From NCBI GenBank assembly GCA_018648865.1, contig JABGQH010000009.1, forward strand, positions 26,142-90,141: a stretch of 64,000 nt of DNA, written 5' to 3'. The DNA is from Candidatus Peregrinibacteria bacterium (GTDB taxonomy: Bacteria; Patescibacteriota; Gracilibacteria; Peribacterales; Peribacteraceae). Under the pieces are notes generated by a model. It saw only the letters and a list, made by a program, of their open reading frames with translations, was not told the origin of the DNA and did not search any database. A program made the translations under genes and the position numbers. Shown piece by piece: positions 37,568-47,159 of the stretch (positions are counted from its first letter, which is position 1; each line of letters begins with the position of its first letter).

Positions 37568-39247
37568 ATGCAGCAAACCTGCGAAAAGTGTTCGGCAATG
37601 TTTGAAGTCACAGAAGGGGATTTAGAGTATTACGATGAAATATCGCCTATATTTAACGGAAAGAAATACTTAATACCTCCTCCTGTTCAGTGCCCTGAAT
37701 GTCGCTTTCAGAGGAGGTTAATATTTAGAAATGAAAGAAAATTATATAAAAGAAAATCAGATGTTTCAGGAAAACAAATAGTAAGTATGTTTGCTCCAGA
37801 TAATCCACATAAAACATGTACACAGGACGAGTGGCTTAGTAATGATTTTGACGCAATGCAGTTTAGTAGAGATTTTGATTTTGATAGTCCATTTTTCGAT
37901 CAGCTAAAGGAGTTGAATATTGATGTACCGCATCCTGGTTTAAATAATACAAATGTAGAAAATAGCGAATTCACAAACTTTGCACTAAATCAGAAAAATT
38001 GTTATCTGATATTTGGAGCAGGGGATAATGAGGATTGTATATATGGAAAGTTCATTGTCTCTTCTAACAATGTTGTAGACAATTTGTCGTTATACTCCTG
38101 CGAATTTTGTTACGAAGGAGTGTCGTCTCAAAATTGTTATGAATGTACATATTTCAAAAATTGTCATAATTGTGCAAATTGCATGATGGTAGAAGACTGC
38201 AGTTCATGCAAAAACTGTTTAATGTGCTTTGGGTTAAGGAACAAGGAATATTGCATATTGAATGAGCAATTATCTAAAGAAGAATATGAAAACAGGAGAA
38301 GCAAGATTGATCCTTTAACTAATAAGAAGATTTTGGAGATGCAATTTGAATTAGATAAGTTAAAAGAAAACATTCCTCATATTGATTCTCATATATACGC
38401 GAGTGAAGATTGCACTGGTGAAACTATTTATAACAGTAAGGGGTGTCATAATTGCTTTGATATTAAGAATTGTGAGGATTGTAAATATACATCTTATACT
38501 CCGAATGGCGTTGCCTCTTACGACTCCACATTTACTGCTCCGGATGGTGTTAGGTGGTGCAATAATGTTATTTCTGCAATTGGACACAGGTGCATGGGTA
38601 CTTTCTTATGTTGGTATACAAACGATGTTTATTACTCAATTAATTGCAGGAATTGTGACTTCTGTTTTGGATGTGTTGGATTACAGAATCAAAAATATTG
38701 TATTTTCAACAAGCAATACTCAAGAGATGAGTATGAAGTCATTGTTCCTAAGATAATCAAAAAAATGGAATCTGCAGGAGAATGGGGGCATTTCTTGCCT
38801 CCAGAACTTTCACATTTTGCATATAACGAGACAATTGCTAACGAATATTTTCCTCTTCTAAAAAAAGAAGTTGAAAAGAGGGGATTTAGGTGGAGAGAAG
38901 AAGATGAAGTTATTCCAGATGTAGAAAAGATAATTCCTGCTAGTCAGCTTCCACCATCAATATCAGATATTCCGGACGATATATTAAATTGGGCTGTTAA
39001 ATGTGAAATAACAGGAAGACCATTTAGAATTATAAAACCAGAATTGAATTACTACAGAAAAATGGGTCTTCCAATTCCTCATGTTCATCCAGATGAAAGG
39101 CATAATATAAGACTTAGGAAAAAGAATCCTTACAAGCTATGGCAATGTAAGTGTGCAAACTGCTCCAAGGAAATTAAAACAACCTACGCACCAGAAAGGC
39201 CTGAAACAGTTTTTTGTGAAGATTGCTATCTAAAAGAGGTATACTAA
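37568..39247 (+). CDS. Cys-rich zinc-ribbon array protein, paralog 5
   Basis: MQQTCEKCSAMFEVTEGDL...CPECRFQRR...YCIFNKQYSRDEYEVIVPKIIKKM...CEDCYLKEVY. Confidence 0.9.
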   Translation: MQQTCEKCSAMFEVTEGDLEYYDEISPIFNGKKYLIPPPVQCPECRFQRRLIFRNERKLYKRKSDVSGKQIVSMFAPDNPHKTCTQDEWLSNDFDAMQFSRDFDFDSPFFDQLKELNIDVPHPGLNNTNVENSEFTNFALNQKNCYLIFGAGDNEDCIYGKFIVSSNNVVDNLSLYSCEFCYEGVSSQNCYECTYFKNCHNCANCMMVEDCSSCKNCLMCFGLRNKEYCILNEQLSKEEYENRRSKIDPLTNKKILEMQFELDKLKENIPHIDSHIYASEDCTGETIYNSKGCHNCFDIKNCEDCKYTSYTPNGVASYDSTFTAPDGVRWCNNVISAIGHRCMGTFLCWYTNDVYYSINCRNCDFCFGCVGLQNQKYCIFNKQYSRDEYEVIVPKIIKKMESAGEWGHFLPPELSHFAYNETIANEYFPLLKKEVEKRGFRWREEDEVIPDVEKIIPASQLPPSISDIPDDILNWAVKCEITGRPFRIIKPELNYYRKMGLPIPHVHPDERHNIRLRKKNPYKLWQCKCANCSKEIKTTYAPERPETVFCEDCYLKEVY

Positions 39248-39253
39248 TCACCA

Positions 39254-40939
39254 ATGCAGAAAACTTGTACTAAATGTTCGGCTCCGTTCGAGGTAACCGA
39301 TGATGATATTAAATTTTACGAGAATGTTTCCCCTATTATAAAAGGAGAAAAGTATATTATTACTCCTCCTAAATATTGCCCTGATTGCAGATTACAGAGG
39401 AAGGTTTGCTTTCGAAATGAACGCATGTTTTATAGTCGAAAAAGTGATTTAACAGGAGATATGATGGTTTCCATATATGCTCCAGATATTCCATACAAGA
39501 TATATGATCAAGAAGAATGGTGGAGCAAGAAGTGGGATGCCAGAGACTATGGACGTGAATTTGATTTTACAAGACCATTTTTTGATCAAATGAATGACCT
39601 ATGGAAGGAGGTTCCAATAGTTACATTATGGAATTCAAACTGCGAGAATGCCACATATAACAATAACTGCTTCCATTTGAAGGATAGTTATATGAATTAC
39701 AACAGTGACGAAGGAGAGAGAATTATGTATTCATATGGAACGGAATTCTGCACTGATTCTGCTGATTGTACATTCGTACAAAAATCTGAACTTTGTTATG
39801 AATGTACCGATTGTACGAGAGCATATACATGTATATTTTCTAGTCTTTTGGATAACTGCACAGACTGCTCATTCAGTTCAGACTTGATGGGATGTAAGAA
39901 TTGTTTTGGCTGCCATGGACTTAGACAACAAAGTTATTGTTTCTTTAATGAACATCTCTCAAAAGATGAGTGGGAAGATCGTATGAAATCTATTAGTTAT
40001 ACACCACAAAATATAAGTAAATATAAAAAACAATCTGAAGAAGTGCGTATGAAGGTGCCACAAGTTGCTACAAAAATGGTGCAGTGTTCGGACAGTACAG
40101 GAAACTTTTTATATAACTGTGCCAATTCTGAAAATTGTTTTGATATGCATAATTGCGAATTTGTTAAGAATGGAATTTACGTTCCTTGGGACGTAAAACA
40201 TGCGCAAGATGTATACGCACATGCTGGAGCAGAATGGAGTTACGAAGTAATTGCAGGGGGAATAGGAATTTCACATGTTGCATTTATAAATGGTTTAGTT
40301 AGTGGCCTAAGTGATAGTTACTATTCAGTCCAATGCGGATACGGATCTAATAATCTATTTGGATGTGTAAGTATGATGAAATATAAATATTGCATTTTAA
40401 ATAAGCAGTACACAAAAGAAGAATACGAAGAGCTTGTGCCTCGTGTCATAGAACACATGAAAAAGAATGGAGAATGGGGAGAATTCTTTCCCCCTAGTAT
40501 TAGTCCATTTGCGTATAACGAAACAATGGCACAGGAATTCTTCCCTCTAACAAAAGAAGAAGCTCTTAATCAAGGATATAAATGGAGAGATATACAAGAT
40601 GAACTGCCAAAATCTGACAGAGTGATTTCTTCAGATAAGTTGCCACCATCAATCGAAGATATTCCTGACGACATCCTAAATTGGGCAATTAAATGTGAAG
40701 TTAGTGGGAGACTTTATAAAATTACATCTCAAGAATTGGATTTTTACCGTCGCATGAAATTACCGGTTCCGAGATTGCATTACGAGAAGCGCTATCAAAA
40801 CAGGGCAAAAAGTCGACCTCCACGCAAGCTTTGGAATCGCAAATGTAACAAGTGTGATATTGATATACAGACAGTCTATTCACCTGATAGGCCAGAGAAA
40901 GTTTTTTGTGAAGATTGCTATTTAAAAGAGGTATACTAA
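39254..40939 (+). CDS. Cys-rich zinc-ribbon array protein, paralog 6
   Basis: MQKTCTKCSAPFEVTDDDI...CPDCRLQRK...YCILNKQYTKEEYEELVPRVIEHMKKNGEWGEFFP...CEDCYLKEVY. Confidence 0.9.
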   Translation: MQKTCTKCSAPFEVTDDDIKFYENVSPIIKGEKYIITPPKYCPDCRLQRKVCFRNERMFYSRKSDLTGDMMVSIYAPDIPYKIYDQEEWWSKKWDARDYGREFDFTRPFFDQMNDLWKEVPIVTLWNSNCENATYNNNCFHLKDSYMNYNSDEGERIMYSYGTEFCTDSADCTFVQKSELCYECTDCTRAYTCIFSSLLDNCTDCSFSSDLMGCKNCFGCHGLRQQSYCFFNEHLSKDEWEDRMKSISYTPQNISKYKKQSEEVRMKVPQVATKMVQCSDSTGNFLYNCANSENCFDMHNCEFVKNGIYVPWDVKHAQDVYAHAGAEWSYEVIAGGIGISHVAFINGLVSGLSDSYYSVQCGYGSNNLFGCVSMMKYKYCILNKQYTKEEYEELVPRVIEHMKKNGEWGEFFPPSISPFAYNETMAQEFFPLTKEEALNQGYKWRDIQDELPKSDRVISSDKLPPSIEDIPDDILNWAIKCEVSGRLYKITSQELDFYRRMKLPVPRLHYEKRYQNRAKSRPPRKLWNRKCNKCDIDIQTVYSPDRPEKVFCEDCYLKEVY

Positions 40940-40945
40940 ATACCA

Positions 40946-42610
40946 ATGCAGAATTGTATTTCATGTAACGTTTCATTCGAAGATAGTCAGGCAGAGATAT
41001 CTTTAAGAGCAAAGATTGGCGATGCTATACAAAAAGGTGATTTGCCAGAGCCAAAGCTATGTTGTGACTGCAGATTAATTCAACTAATGAGTTGGAGGAA
41101 TGAACGCATTCTATATACGAGAATGTGTGATAAGAGTGGCAAAAAGATAATCTCTGTTTATCCGCAAAATGTAGCTTTCCCTGTTTATGAAAAATCTATT
41201 TGGTGGGGAGACAGTTGGAACGCCACAAACTATGGCCAGGATTATGATTTTAATAGACCATTCTTTGAGCAGTTTGCAGAATTACAAAGAAATACTCCTC
41301 GTGCGTCATTAAATACAAAGAATGTTGAGAATTGCGATTATTGTAATTTTACGTTTGATTCAAAAGATAGTTACTTAACAACGTGTTGTTATTACTCAGA
41401 ATCAATTCTATACAGTTTTTGGATGCTTGAGTGCAAAGATTGTACTGAATGTAGTTATTGTTTTCAGTGTCAGAACTGTTTGCAGTGCACTGACTGCAAT
41501 AAATCATATGGTTGCTATGAGTGTGTGCAATGCAATGTTTGCACTGATAGTTCGTACTTATTTGATTGTCGTGGTTGTACAGACTGTTTTTGTAGTGTCG
41601 GATTAAGAAATGCTAAATATCACATGTTTAATGAGAAATTATCTAAAGAAGAATTTGAAAATAGAATGAAAGAATTTGATTTGCAAAATCCAGTACATGT
41701 AGAAAAGGTAAAAGAACGATTAGATGCTTTAAAATTAAAACACCCACACAAATATTCTGTGCAGGAAAAGTGTGAAGACTCAACGGGGGACCATATAGTA
41801 GAATTAAAAGACTGCAAAAATTGCTATCAGACATTTAGATCCAGAGATTGTATAAATGTAACAGACGCGGACGGAAACAATGATTTGCTTGATTGCTATC
41901 ATACTGGTTGGTCAGAAATGATATATGAAGGATATTCACCAGTTAGACTTAGGAACTCTGCATTTGAGGTACAATGCTGGGATGGCAATGACATCTTCTA
42001 TTCAGATACATGCCAGAATTGCTCATATTGCTTTGGGTGTATTAGCTTGCGACAAAATAAATATTGCATATTGAATAAACAATATTCAAAAGAAGAATAT
42101 GAAGTAATGCTCTATAAAATAATTAATCATATGAAATCTACAGGTGAGTGGGGGAAATTCTTTCCAAATGAAATTTGTATATTTTCTTATAACGATTCTG
42201 TGGCTCAGGATGTATATCCTCTAGAAAAAGAGGAAGCAATTAAACGAGGATGGAAATGGCAAGATAATCTCCCATTTACTATGGGAAAGGAAACTACAAC
42301 TTGGAATAGCTATGAAATGAAGATTGAAAAGGTGCAAGAAGATATATTAAATGAGATATTTGCCTGTGAATGTTGTAAAAAGAATTATCGTATAATTAGA
42401 TCTGAACTCAAGTTTTATAAACAAATGAAGTTACCATTATCTAGGCTTTGTTCAGGATGTAGACACTTAGAAAGGATCAAGACCAGAAATCCAAGAAATT
42501 TACATAACAGAACATGTAATAAATGTAATAAGGAAATTCAAACCACTTTTGCACCAGAAAGACCAGAAAAGGTTTACTGCGAGGAATGTTATTTGAAAGA
42601 GGTTTATTGA
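40946..42610 (+). CDS. Cys-rich zinc-ribbon array protein, paralog 7
   Basis: MQNCISCNVSFED...CCDCRLIQL; extra intact ribbon CECC...CSGCRHLERIK; ends CEECYLKEVY, TGA stop. Confidence 0.9.
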   Translation: MQNCISCNVSFEDSQAEISLRAKIGDAIQKGDLPEPKLCCDCRLIQLMSWRNERILYTRMCDKSGKKIISVYPQNVAFPVYEKSIWWGDSWNATNYGQDYDFNRPFFEQFAELQRNTPRASLNTKNVENCDYCNFTFDSKDSYLTTCCYYSESILYSFWMLECKDCTECSYCFQCQNCLQCTDCNKSYGCYECVQCNVCTDSSYLFDCRGCTDCFCSVGLRNAKYHMFNEKLSKEEFENRMKEFDLQNPVHVEKVKERLDALKLKHPHKYSVQEKCEDSTGDHIVELKDCKNCYQTFRSRDCINVTDADGNNDLLDCYHTGWSEMIYEGYSPVRLRNSAFEVQCWDGNDIFYSDTCQNCSYCFGCISLRQNKYCILNKQYSKEEYEVMLYKIINHMKSTGEWGKFFPNEICIFSYNDSVAQDVYPLEKEEAIKRGWKWQDNLPFTMGKETTTWNSYEMKIEKVQEDILNEIFACECCKKNYRIIRSELKFYKQMKLPLSRLCSGCRHLERIKTRNPRNLHNRTCNKCNKEIQTTFAPERPEKVYCEECYLKEVY

Positions 42611-42652
42611 TTCTTATACGTAATATCAATTTGCTGTTATTATATTTAAGTA

Positions 42653-44320
42653 ATGCAAAAAACATGTAACCAGTGTTCAACTTCATATGAAATATATGAT
42701 GATGACAAAGCGCTTCTACATAAAATTTCGCCTACAATTGGTGGTAGAAAATTTGAAATACCAGTATCGGATATTTGCCCAGAATGTAGGCAGCAACGTA
42801 GAATGTCCTTTAGAAACGAAAGGAAGCTGTATCGCAGGAAATGTGATGTTACAGGCAAGGATATCATTTCTATATTCTCTTCGGACTCTCTTTTTAAGGT
42901 ATGTGATAAGGATTACTGGTATAGCGATAAATTTGATCCCTTGGAATATGGCAGAGACTATGATTTTAATAGGCCATTCTTTGAGCAATTCAAGGATTTG
43001 TCATTAACAATCCCTATGCCATCTATGCGCGTGGAAAGGTCAGAGAATTGTGATTTTAACAATGACATGGGGGATTGTAAGAACTGTTACTTGTGTGCAC
43101 GAACACATCAGTCACAGGATCTTATATACACATACAGAGGCAACAGATCATCTAGTTCAATAGATTGCACTCAGATAACCAGATCAGAGATTCTTTATGA
43201 ATGTGTTGATTGTGTTAAGTGCTACAACTGTAAATATTCATTCTTTTGTAGTGAATGTACAGATTGTTCTTTTCTACTTGATTGTAGGAGTTGCATGTCC
43301 TGCTTTATGTGTACAAATCTTAGGAGTAAACAGTATTGTTTCTTAAATGAGCAACTAACCAAAGAAGAGTACGAGAAAAGACTTTCAGAATTTAATTTTG
43401 GTTCTTATGACCATGTTCAAAGAGCTTACAAAATGTACGCAGATATAAAAAAGAAAGCCATCCGTAGGAATCTTATAAAAGTAAATGCAAACAACTCAAC
43501 AGGCGACAATTTAATAGACTGTAATAATTGCCATATGTGCTTTAGCACTCAGTTTACAGAGGACGGTAGGTATCTGTGGGATGTTAAGGATTACAAGGAT
43601 TCAATGGATGCATATAGCGGAGGAAGAAATAGTGAGCTTATGTACTACACAACTGCAGGGGCTGCTTCGTATAGTGTTCAGTTTTGCTTTAGGACATCTG
43701 GATGTAATGATGTTTTGTATTCGTTCTATATTAATACATCTAAAAACATATTTGGATCTATCGGTTTAAAAAGGGGAAACTTTTGCATTCTAAACAAGGA
43801 ATATACAGAAGATGAATATAACGATCTGATGCCAAAGATTATTGATCATATGATCAGCACTGGTGAGTGGGGCAAGTTCTTTCCGTCTTCCCTTTGTCCA
43901 TTTGCTTATAATGAAACTGTTGCTGACGAATTCTTTCCCCTAGATAAGGGAAGAGCTAACGATTTAGGATATAGGTGGAAAGAAGATGATCCAAAGGATT
44001 TTATGCCTCAAACATATAACATTCCAAATAACATTTCTGATGTTAAGGATGATATTTTAAATGAGGTTTTGGCATGTGATACATGTAATAAGAATTACAA
44101 GATAGTTCCTGCTGAACTTAAGTTTTATAGAAATCATAATCTAGCTATTCCTAGGTACTGCATCGATTGCAGACATATGAGGAGAAATAAAACAAAGAAC
44201 CCAATGAGAATTAGAAAAGACATTTGCAAGAAATGTAATTCAGAAATGGATACTACATATCCAGAAGGAACAGATATGCAGATAATTTGTGATGATTGCT
44301 ATCTAAAAGAGGTTTATTAA
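42653..44320 (+). CDS. Cys-rich zinc-ribbon array protein, paralog 8
   Basis: MQKTCNQCSTSYEIYDDD...CPECRQQRR; extra intact ribbon CDTC...CIDCRHMRRNK; ends CDDCYLKEVY. Confidence 0.9.
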   Translation: MQKTCNQCSTSYEIYDDDKALLHKISPTIGGRKFEIPVSDICPECRQQRRMSFRNERKLYRRKCDVTGKDIISIFSSDSLFKVCDKDYWYSDKFDPLEYGRDYDFNRPFFEQFKDLSLTIPMPSMRVERSENCDFNNDMGDCKNCYLCARTHQSQDLIYTYRGNRSSSSIDCTQITRSEILYECVDCVKCYNCKYSFFCSECTDCSFLLDCRSCMSCFMCTNLRSKQYCFLNEQLTKEEYEKRLSEFNFGSYDHVQRAYKMYADIKKKAIRRNLIKVNANNSTGDNLIDCNNCHMCFSTQFTEDGRYLWDVKDYKDSMDAYSGGRNSELMYYTTAGAASYSVQFCFRTSGCNDVLYSFYINTSKNIFGSIGLKRGNFCILNKEYTEDEYNDLMPKIIDHMISTGEWGKFFPSSLCPFAYNETVADEFFPLDKGRANDLGYRWKEDDPKDFMPQTYNIPNNISDVKDDILNEVLACDTCNKNYKIVPAELKFYRNHNLAIPRYCIDCRHMRRNKTKNPMRIRKDICKKCNSEMDTTYPEGTDMQIICDDCYLKEVY

Positions 44321-44427
44321 TAAAATATAGGGGTGGGGGTATATATATGCATTCAAAAGTGGCTATTTATCGCTAATATATGCAGAGAAAGCTTCACATT
44401 TAGTAAATTTTAAAGTAAAATTCATGA

Positions 44428-46668
44428 TTGATGGCGCTTTCTTATTTGCATATCGTTATTCCACAGGGAAACCCAAATTCTCCTAAGTTAGAATCAAAAT
44501 GGCAGGAGTTGTTAATTGCTCTAAGAAATACGATTACAGGTGAAAGGTTTTCATTTGAGTATTTTGGAAACGAACAATATACATATTTTTATGTAGTTTC
44601 TAAAAAGAAGTACCAAGGAACCATAGAGGGTCGAATATACTCTTCGTTCCCAGATGCAGAAATATATGAAGTAAGTGATTACACTAGCAAGTTTAATCCA
44701 GAAAAAAGTGGATTTGCTGGGACACAGGTATCTCTATCAGAAAAAGATGTTTATCCAACTAGAACATACGAACAATTTGAGGAAGACAGCATGGCACCAT
44801 TCTTTTCAGTGGTTTCTAAGATAGAAAGTGGTGAGCAAGTTTGGACTCAAATAATTGTAGAGCCGCATGACGATACAGGTAGATATCATTTAAGAAGGAA
44901 TTTTAGGTATTGGCTGGTTAGAATGAAAAAGTTCTTTTCTGTGCGGGATAGATTAAGGAAGGAAGGATTGAAGGGAATAAATGCAGTAAGATTTGATATG
45001 GCAAAAGATAAAGAAAAAACAAAACCATTCAAGGTAAGTATCAGATGTTGCTACATTGCGAAAGATTCAGAAATAGCAAAAAGAAAGCTCCGCTCTGTAG
45101 TTAATAGCTTTTATCAATTCAATGATTCAGATATTAATTCATTTGAATCTTCTAGGTACTCAACTTCCGATAAATTCATTGATAATTACAAAAACAGAAA
45201 GCACGCAAAGACATTCATATTAAGTGCTAAGGAATGTGCAACCATATATCACTTACCAAATGCGGACTTTACTCCACATATAGTTCATGTACTTGCTCGC
45301 AAATCAGATCCTCCTAGAGATCTACCAAGAAAAGGAGAGAAAGAAGTAAGTGCTTTTGGTGTTACCAATTACCATAACAACTTTGTTCCATTTGGTATAA
45401 AGAGAGAGGACAGAAGGAGACATTTGTATTGTGTAGGTAAGTCTGGATCTGGAAAAAGTAAATTATTGGAACTATTGATTAATACAGACATAAAAGATGG
45501 TCACGGTGTTGCTGTCTTGGATCCTCATGGTGATTTAGTAGATGCAATACTTAAGCTAATCCCAGAGGAAAGGAAAGATGATGTAGTTTTGTTAGATCCA
45601 GGTGATATAGATTTTCCAATTGCGTTTAACCCACTTCAACAAGTTGATGAGGCATACAAAATGCAATTAACAATTGGATTCTTAGATATTTTCAAGAAGC
45701 TATTTGGAGATAACTGGACATATAGATTGGAGCACGTGCTTAGATATACAACTCTAGCTTTGTTAGACAGCCCTAATACTACAGTCTTAAGCATACTTAA
45801 GATGCTTACAGACAAGAACTACAGACAAAAGATTGTTTCTAGGATCAACGATAATGTTGTTAAGAGTTTCTGGGTTAGCGAGTTTGCTGCATGGAGTGAA
45901 AAGTACGATGCTGAAGCAATTACACCACTGCTAAATAAAGTTGGGCAATTAGTAGCAACAAACATGGTTAGGAACGTAATTGGTCAGCCAGAAACAAAGT
46001 TTGATATCAGAGAGATAATGGACAACAAGAAAATACTTCTTATGAAAGTATCCAAGGGACTACTCGGAGAAGAAAACTCAGCTCTAGTAGGATCAATGAT
46101 TATCACAAAGATGTATCAGGCTGCAATGAGTAGGGCAGATACTGCAGAGGCAGATAGACCTGATTTCTACTTTTATGTAGATGAGTTCCAGAACTTTGCC
46201 ACAGACACATTTTATGAAATCTTATCTGAAGCTAGAAAGTATCATCTTAATTTAACAATCGCTCATCAATATATGGGACAGTTGAGTGATAAGATTAGGC
46301 AAACAGTATTCGGTAATGTTGGTTCTATGATTAGCTTCCGTGTTGGAGCAGAGGATGCAAAGATTCTATCAGAGGAGTACAGTCCTATCTTTAACGAGCG
46401 CGATATTATTAATCTTGGTGTACGTGAGTTCTACACAAAGATGTCCATAGATGGAGAAATTAGAGAAGCTTTCTCTGGCAGAACCATGGATGCTCCAGTT
46501 CCTACAAATGATATATCTAAAGAAATAAGAGAATTATCTCGAAAGAAATATTGTGAACCAAAAGCAAATGTAGAAGTAATGTTAAAGAAATGGGATGAAG
46601 CAGCTTCTGCAGAAGCAACAGAAGAAGAAATGGCAGTAGAAGAAAAGTTTGAGGAGCCAATATTGTAA
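44428..46668 (+). CDS. Type IV secretion/conjugation-type ATPase (TraG/VirD4-like, DUF87/TraM-recognition)
   Basis: LYCVGKSGSGKSKLLELLINTD, GHGVAVLDPHGDLVD, FYFYVDEFQNFATDTFYEILSEARKYHLNLTIAHQY. Confidence 0.9.
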   Translation: MMALSYLHIVIPQGNPNSPKLESKWQELLIALRNTITGERFSFEYFGNEQYTYFYVVSKKKYQGTIEGRIYSSFPDAEIYEVSDYTSKFNPEKSGFAGTQVSLSEKDVYPTRTYEQFEEDSMAPFFSVVSKIESGEQVWTQIIVEPHDDTGRYHLRRNFRYWLVRMKKFFSVRDRLRKEGLKGINAVRFDMAKDKEKTKPFKVSIRCCYIAKDSEIAKRKLRSVVNSFYQFNDSDINSFESSRYSTSDKFIDNYKNRKHAKTFILSAKECATIYHLPNADFTPHIVHVLARKSDPPRDLPRKGEKEVSAFGVTNYHNNFVPFGIKREDRRRHLYCVGKSGSGKSKLLELLINTDIKDGHGVAVLDPHGDLVDAILKLIPEERKDDVVLLDPGDIDFPIAFNPLQQVDEAYKMQLTIGFLDIFKKLFGDNWTYRLEHVLRYTTLALLDSPNTTVLSILKMLTDKNYRQKIVSRINDNVVKSFWVSEFAAWSEKYDAEAITPLLNKVGQLVATNMVRNVIGQPETKFDIREIMDNKKILLMKVSKGLLGEENSALVGSMIITKMYQAAMSRADTAEADRPDFYFYVDEFQNFATDTFYEILSEARKYHLNLTIAHQYMGQLSDKIRQTVFGNVGSMISFRVGAEDAKILSEEYSPIFNERDIINLGVREFYTKMSIDGEIREAFSGRTMDAPVPTNDISKEIRELSRKKYCEPKANVEVMLKKWDEAASAEATEEEMAVEEKFEEPIL

Positions 46669-46802
46669 TCGGATCTTGAAATTAGAAGTAAATTACTTTT
46701 TATAAAAGTAAGTACCCCTTCATTCCGCTTTGCGGAACTTCGGAGCACACAGTATCTTGCGACTCACTGCGTCGCTACGCTCCTTGCTTGTCTGCAATTC
46801 AA

Positions 46803-46897
46803 CTGTGGCGGAGCCATGTAGTAAGAACTTTCTCGTTTTTGTTGTATTTATTGGCCTGCCATGTAGTGAACGAACGAAGTGAGTTCTACTACATGGC
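46803..46897. repeat. tRNA-Ser-associated repeat block A
   Basis: gccatgtagtaagaactttctcg... and gccatgtagtgaacgaacgaagtgagttctactacatggcgga; related block at 56110-56250. Confidence 0.75.
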
Positions 46898-46984
46898 GGA
46901 GAGAGAGGGATTCGAACCCTCGAGACCCTGTAAGAGCCTAACGGTTTTCAAGACCGTCGCCATCGACCACTCGGCCACCTCTCC
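46894..46984 (-). tRNA. tRNA-Ser(TGA)
   Basis: Reverse complement GGAGAGGTGGCCGAG...ACGGT-CTTGAAA-ACCGT...GGTTCGAATCC...TCTCTCCGCCA with long variable arm. Confidence 0.95.
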
Positions 46985-47102
46985 AAAACAATTATAAAGC
47001 AAAAATTGACCAATGTCTTCAATAGTTTCTAAATTTCGATTAATATTATATGACTAAGAAGACCACTTTACCCCGCACTTGAGCGAAGCTCATAGTGTAG
47101 GG

Positions 47103-47117
47103 TCGGCCACCTCTCCA
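47103..47117 (-). repeat. Partial copy of tRNA-Ser(TGA) 5' end
   Basis: tcggccacctctcca identical to the 5' end of the tRNA at 46894-46984; adjoins a CCCGCACT...AGTGTAGGG hairpin. Confidence 0.7.
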
Positions 47118-47159
47118 TAAGGCATTATAGCAATAATAGAAGATTTAGTCTCTAAATAT

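Noticed and set aside
33363-43769. Numerous 60-124 aa ORFs inside the Cys-rich array, both strands
   Set aside because: Shadow ORFs of conserved paralog genes; translations do not resemble real proteins.
30846-44320. Alternative genetic code (UGA as Gly, as in Gracilibacteria)
   Set aside because: TGA serves as a normal terminal stop at 32525, 42610 and 58561, and ORFs are not interrupted by in-frame TGA.
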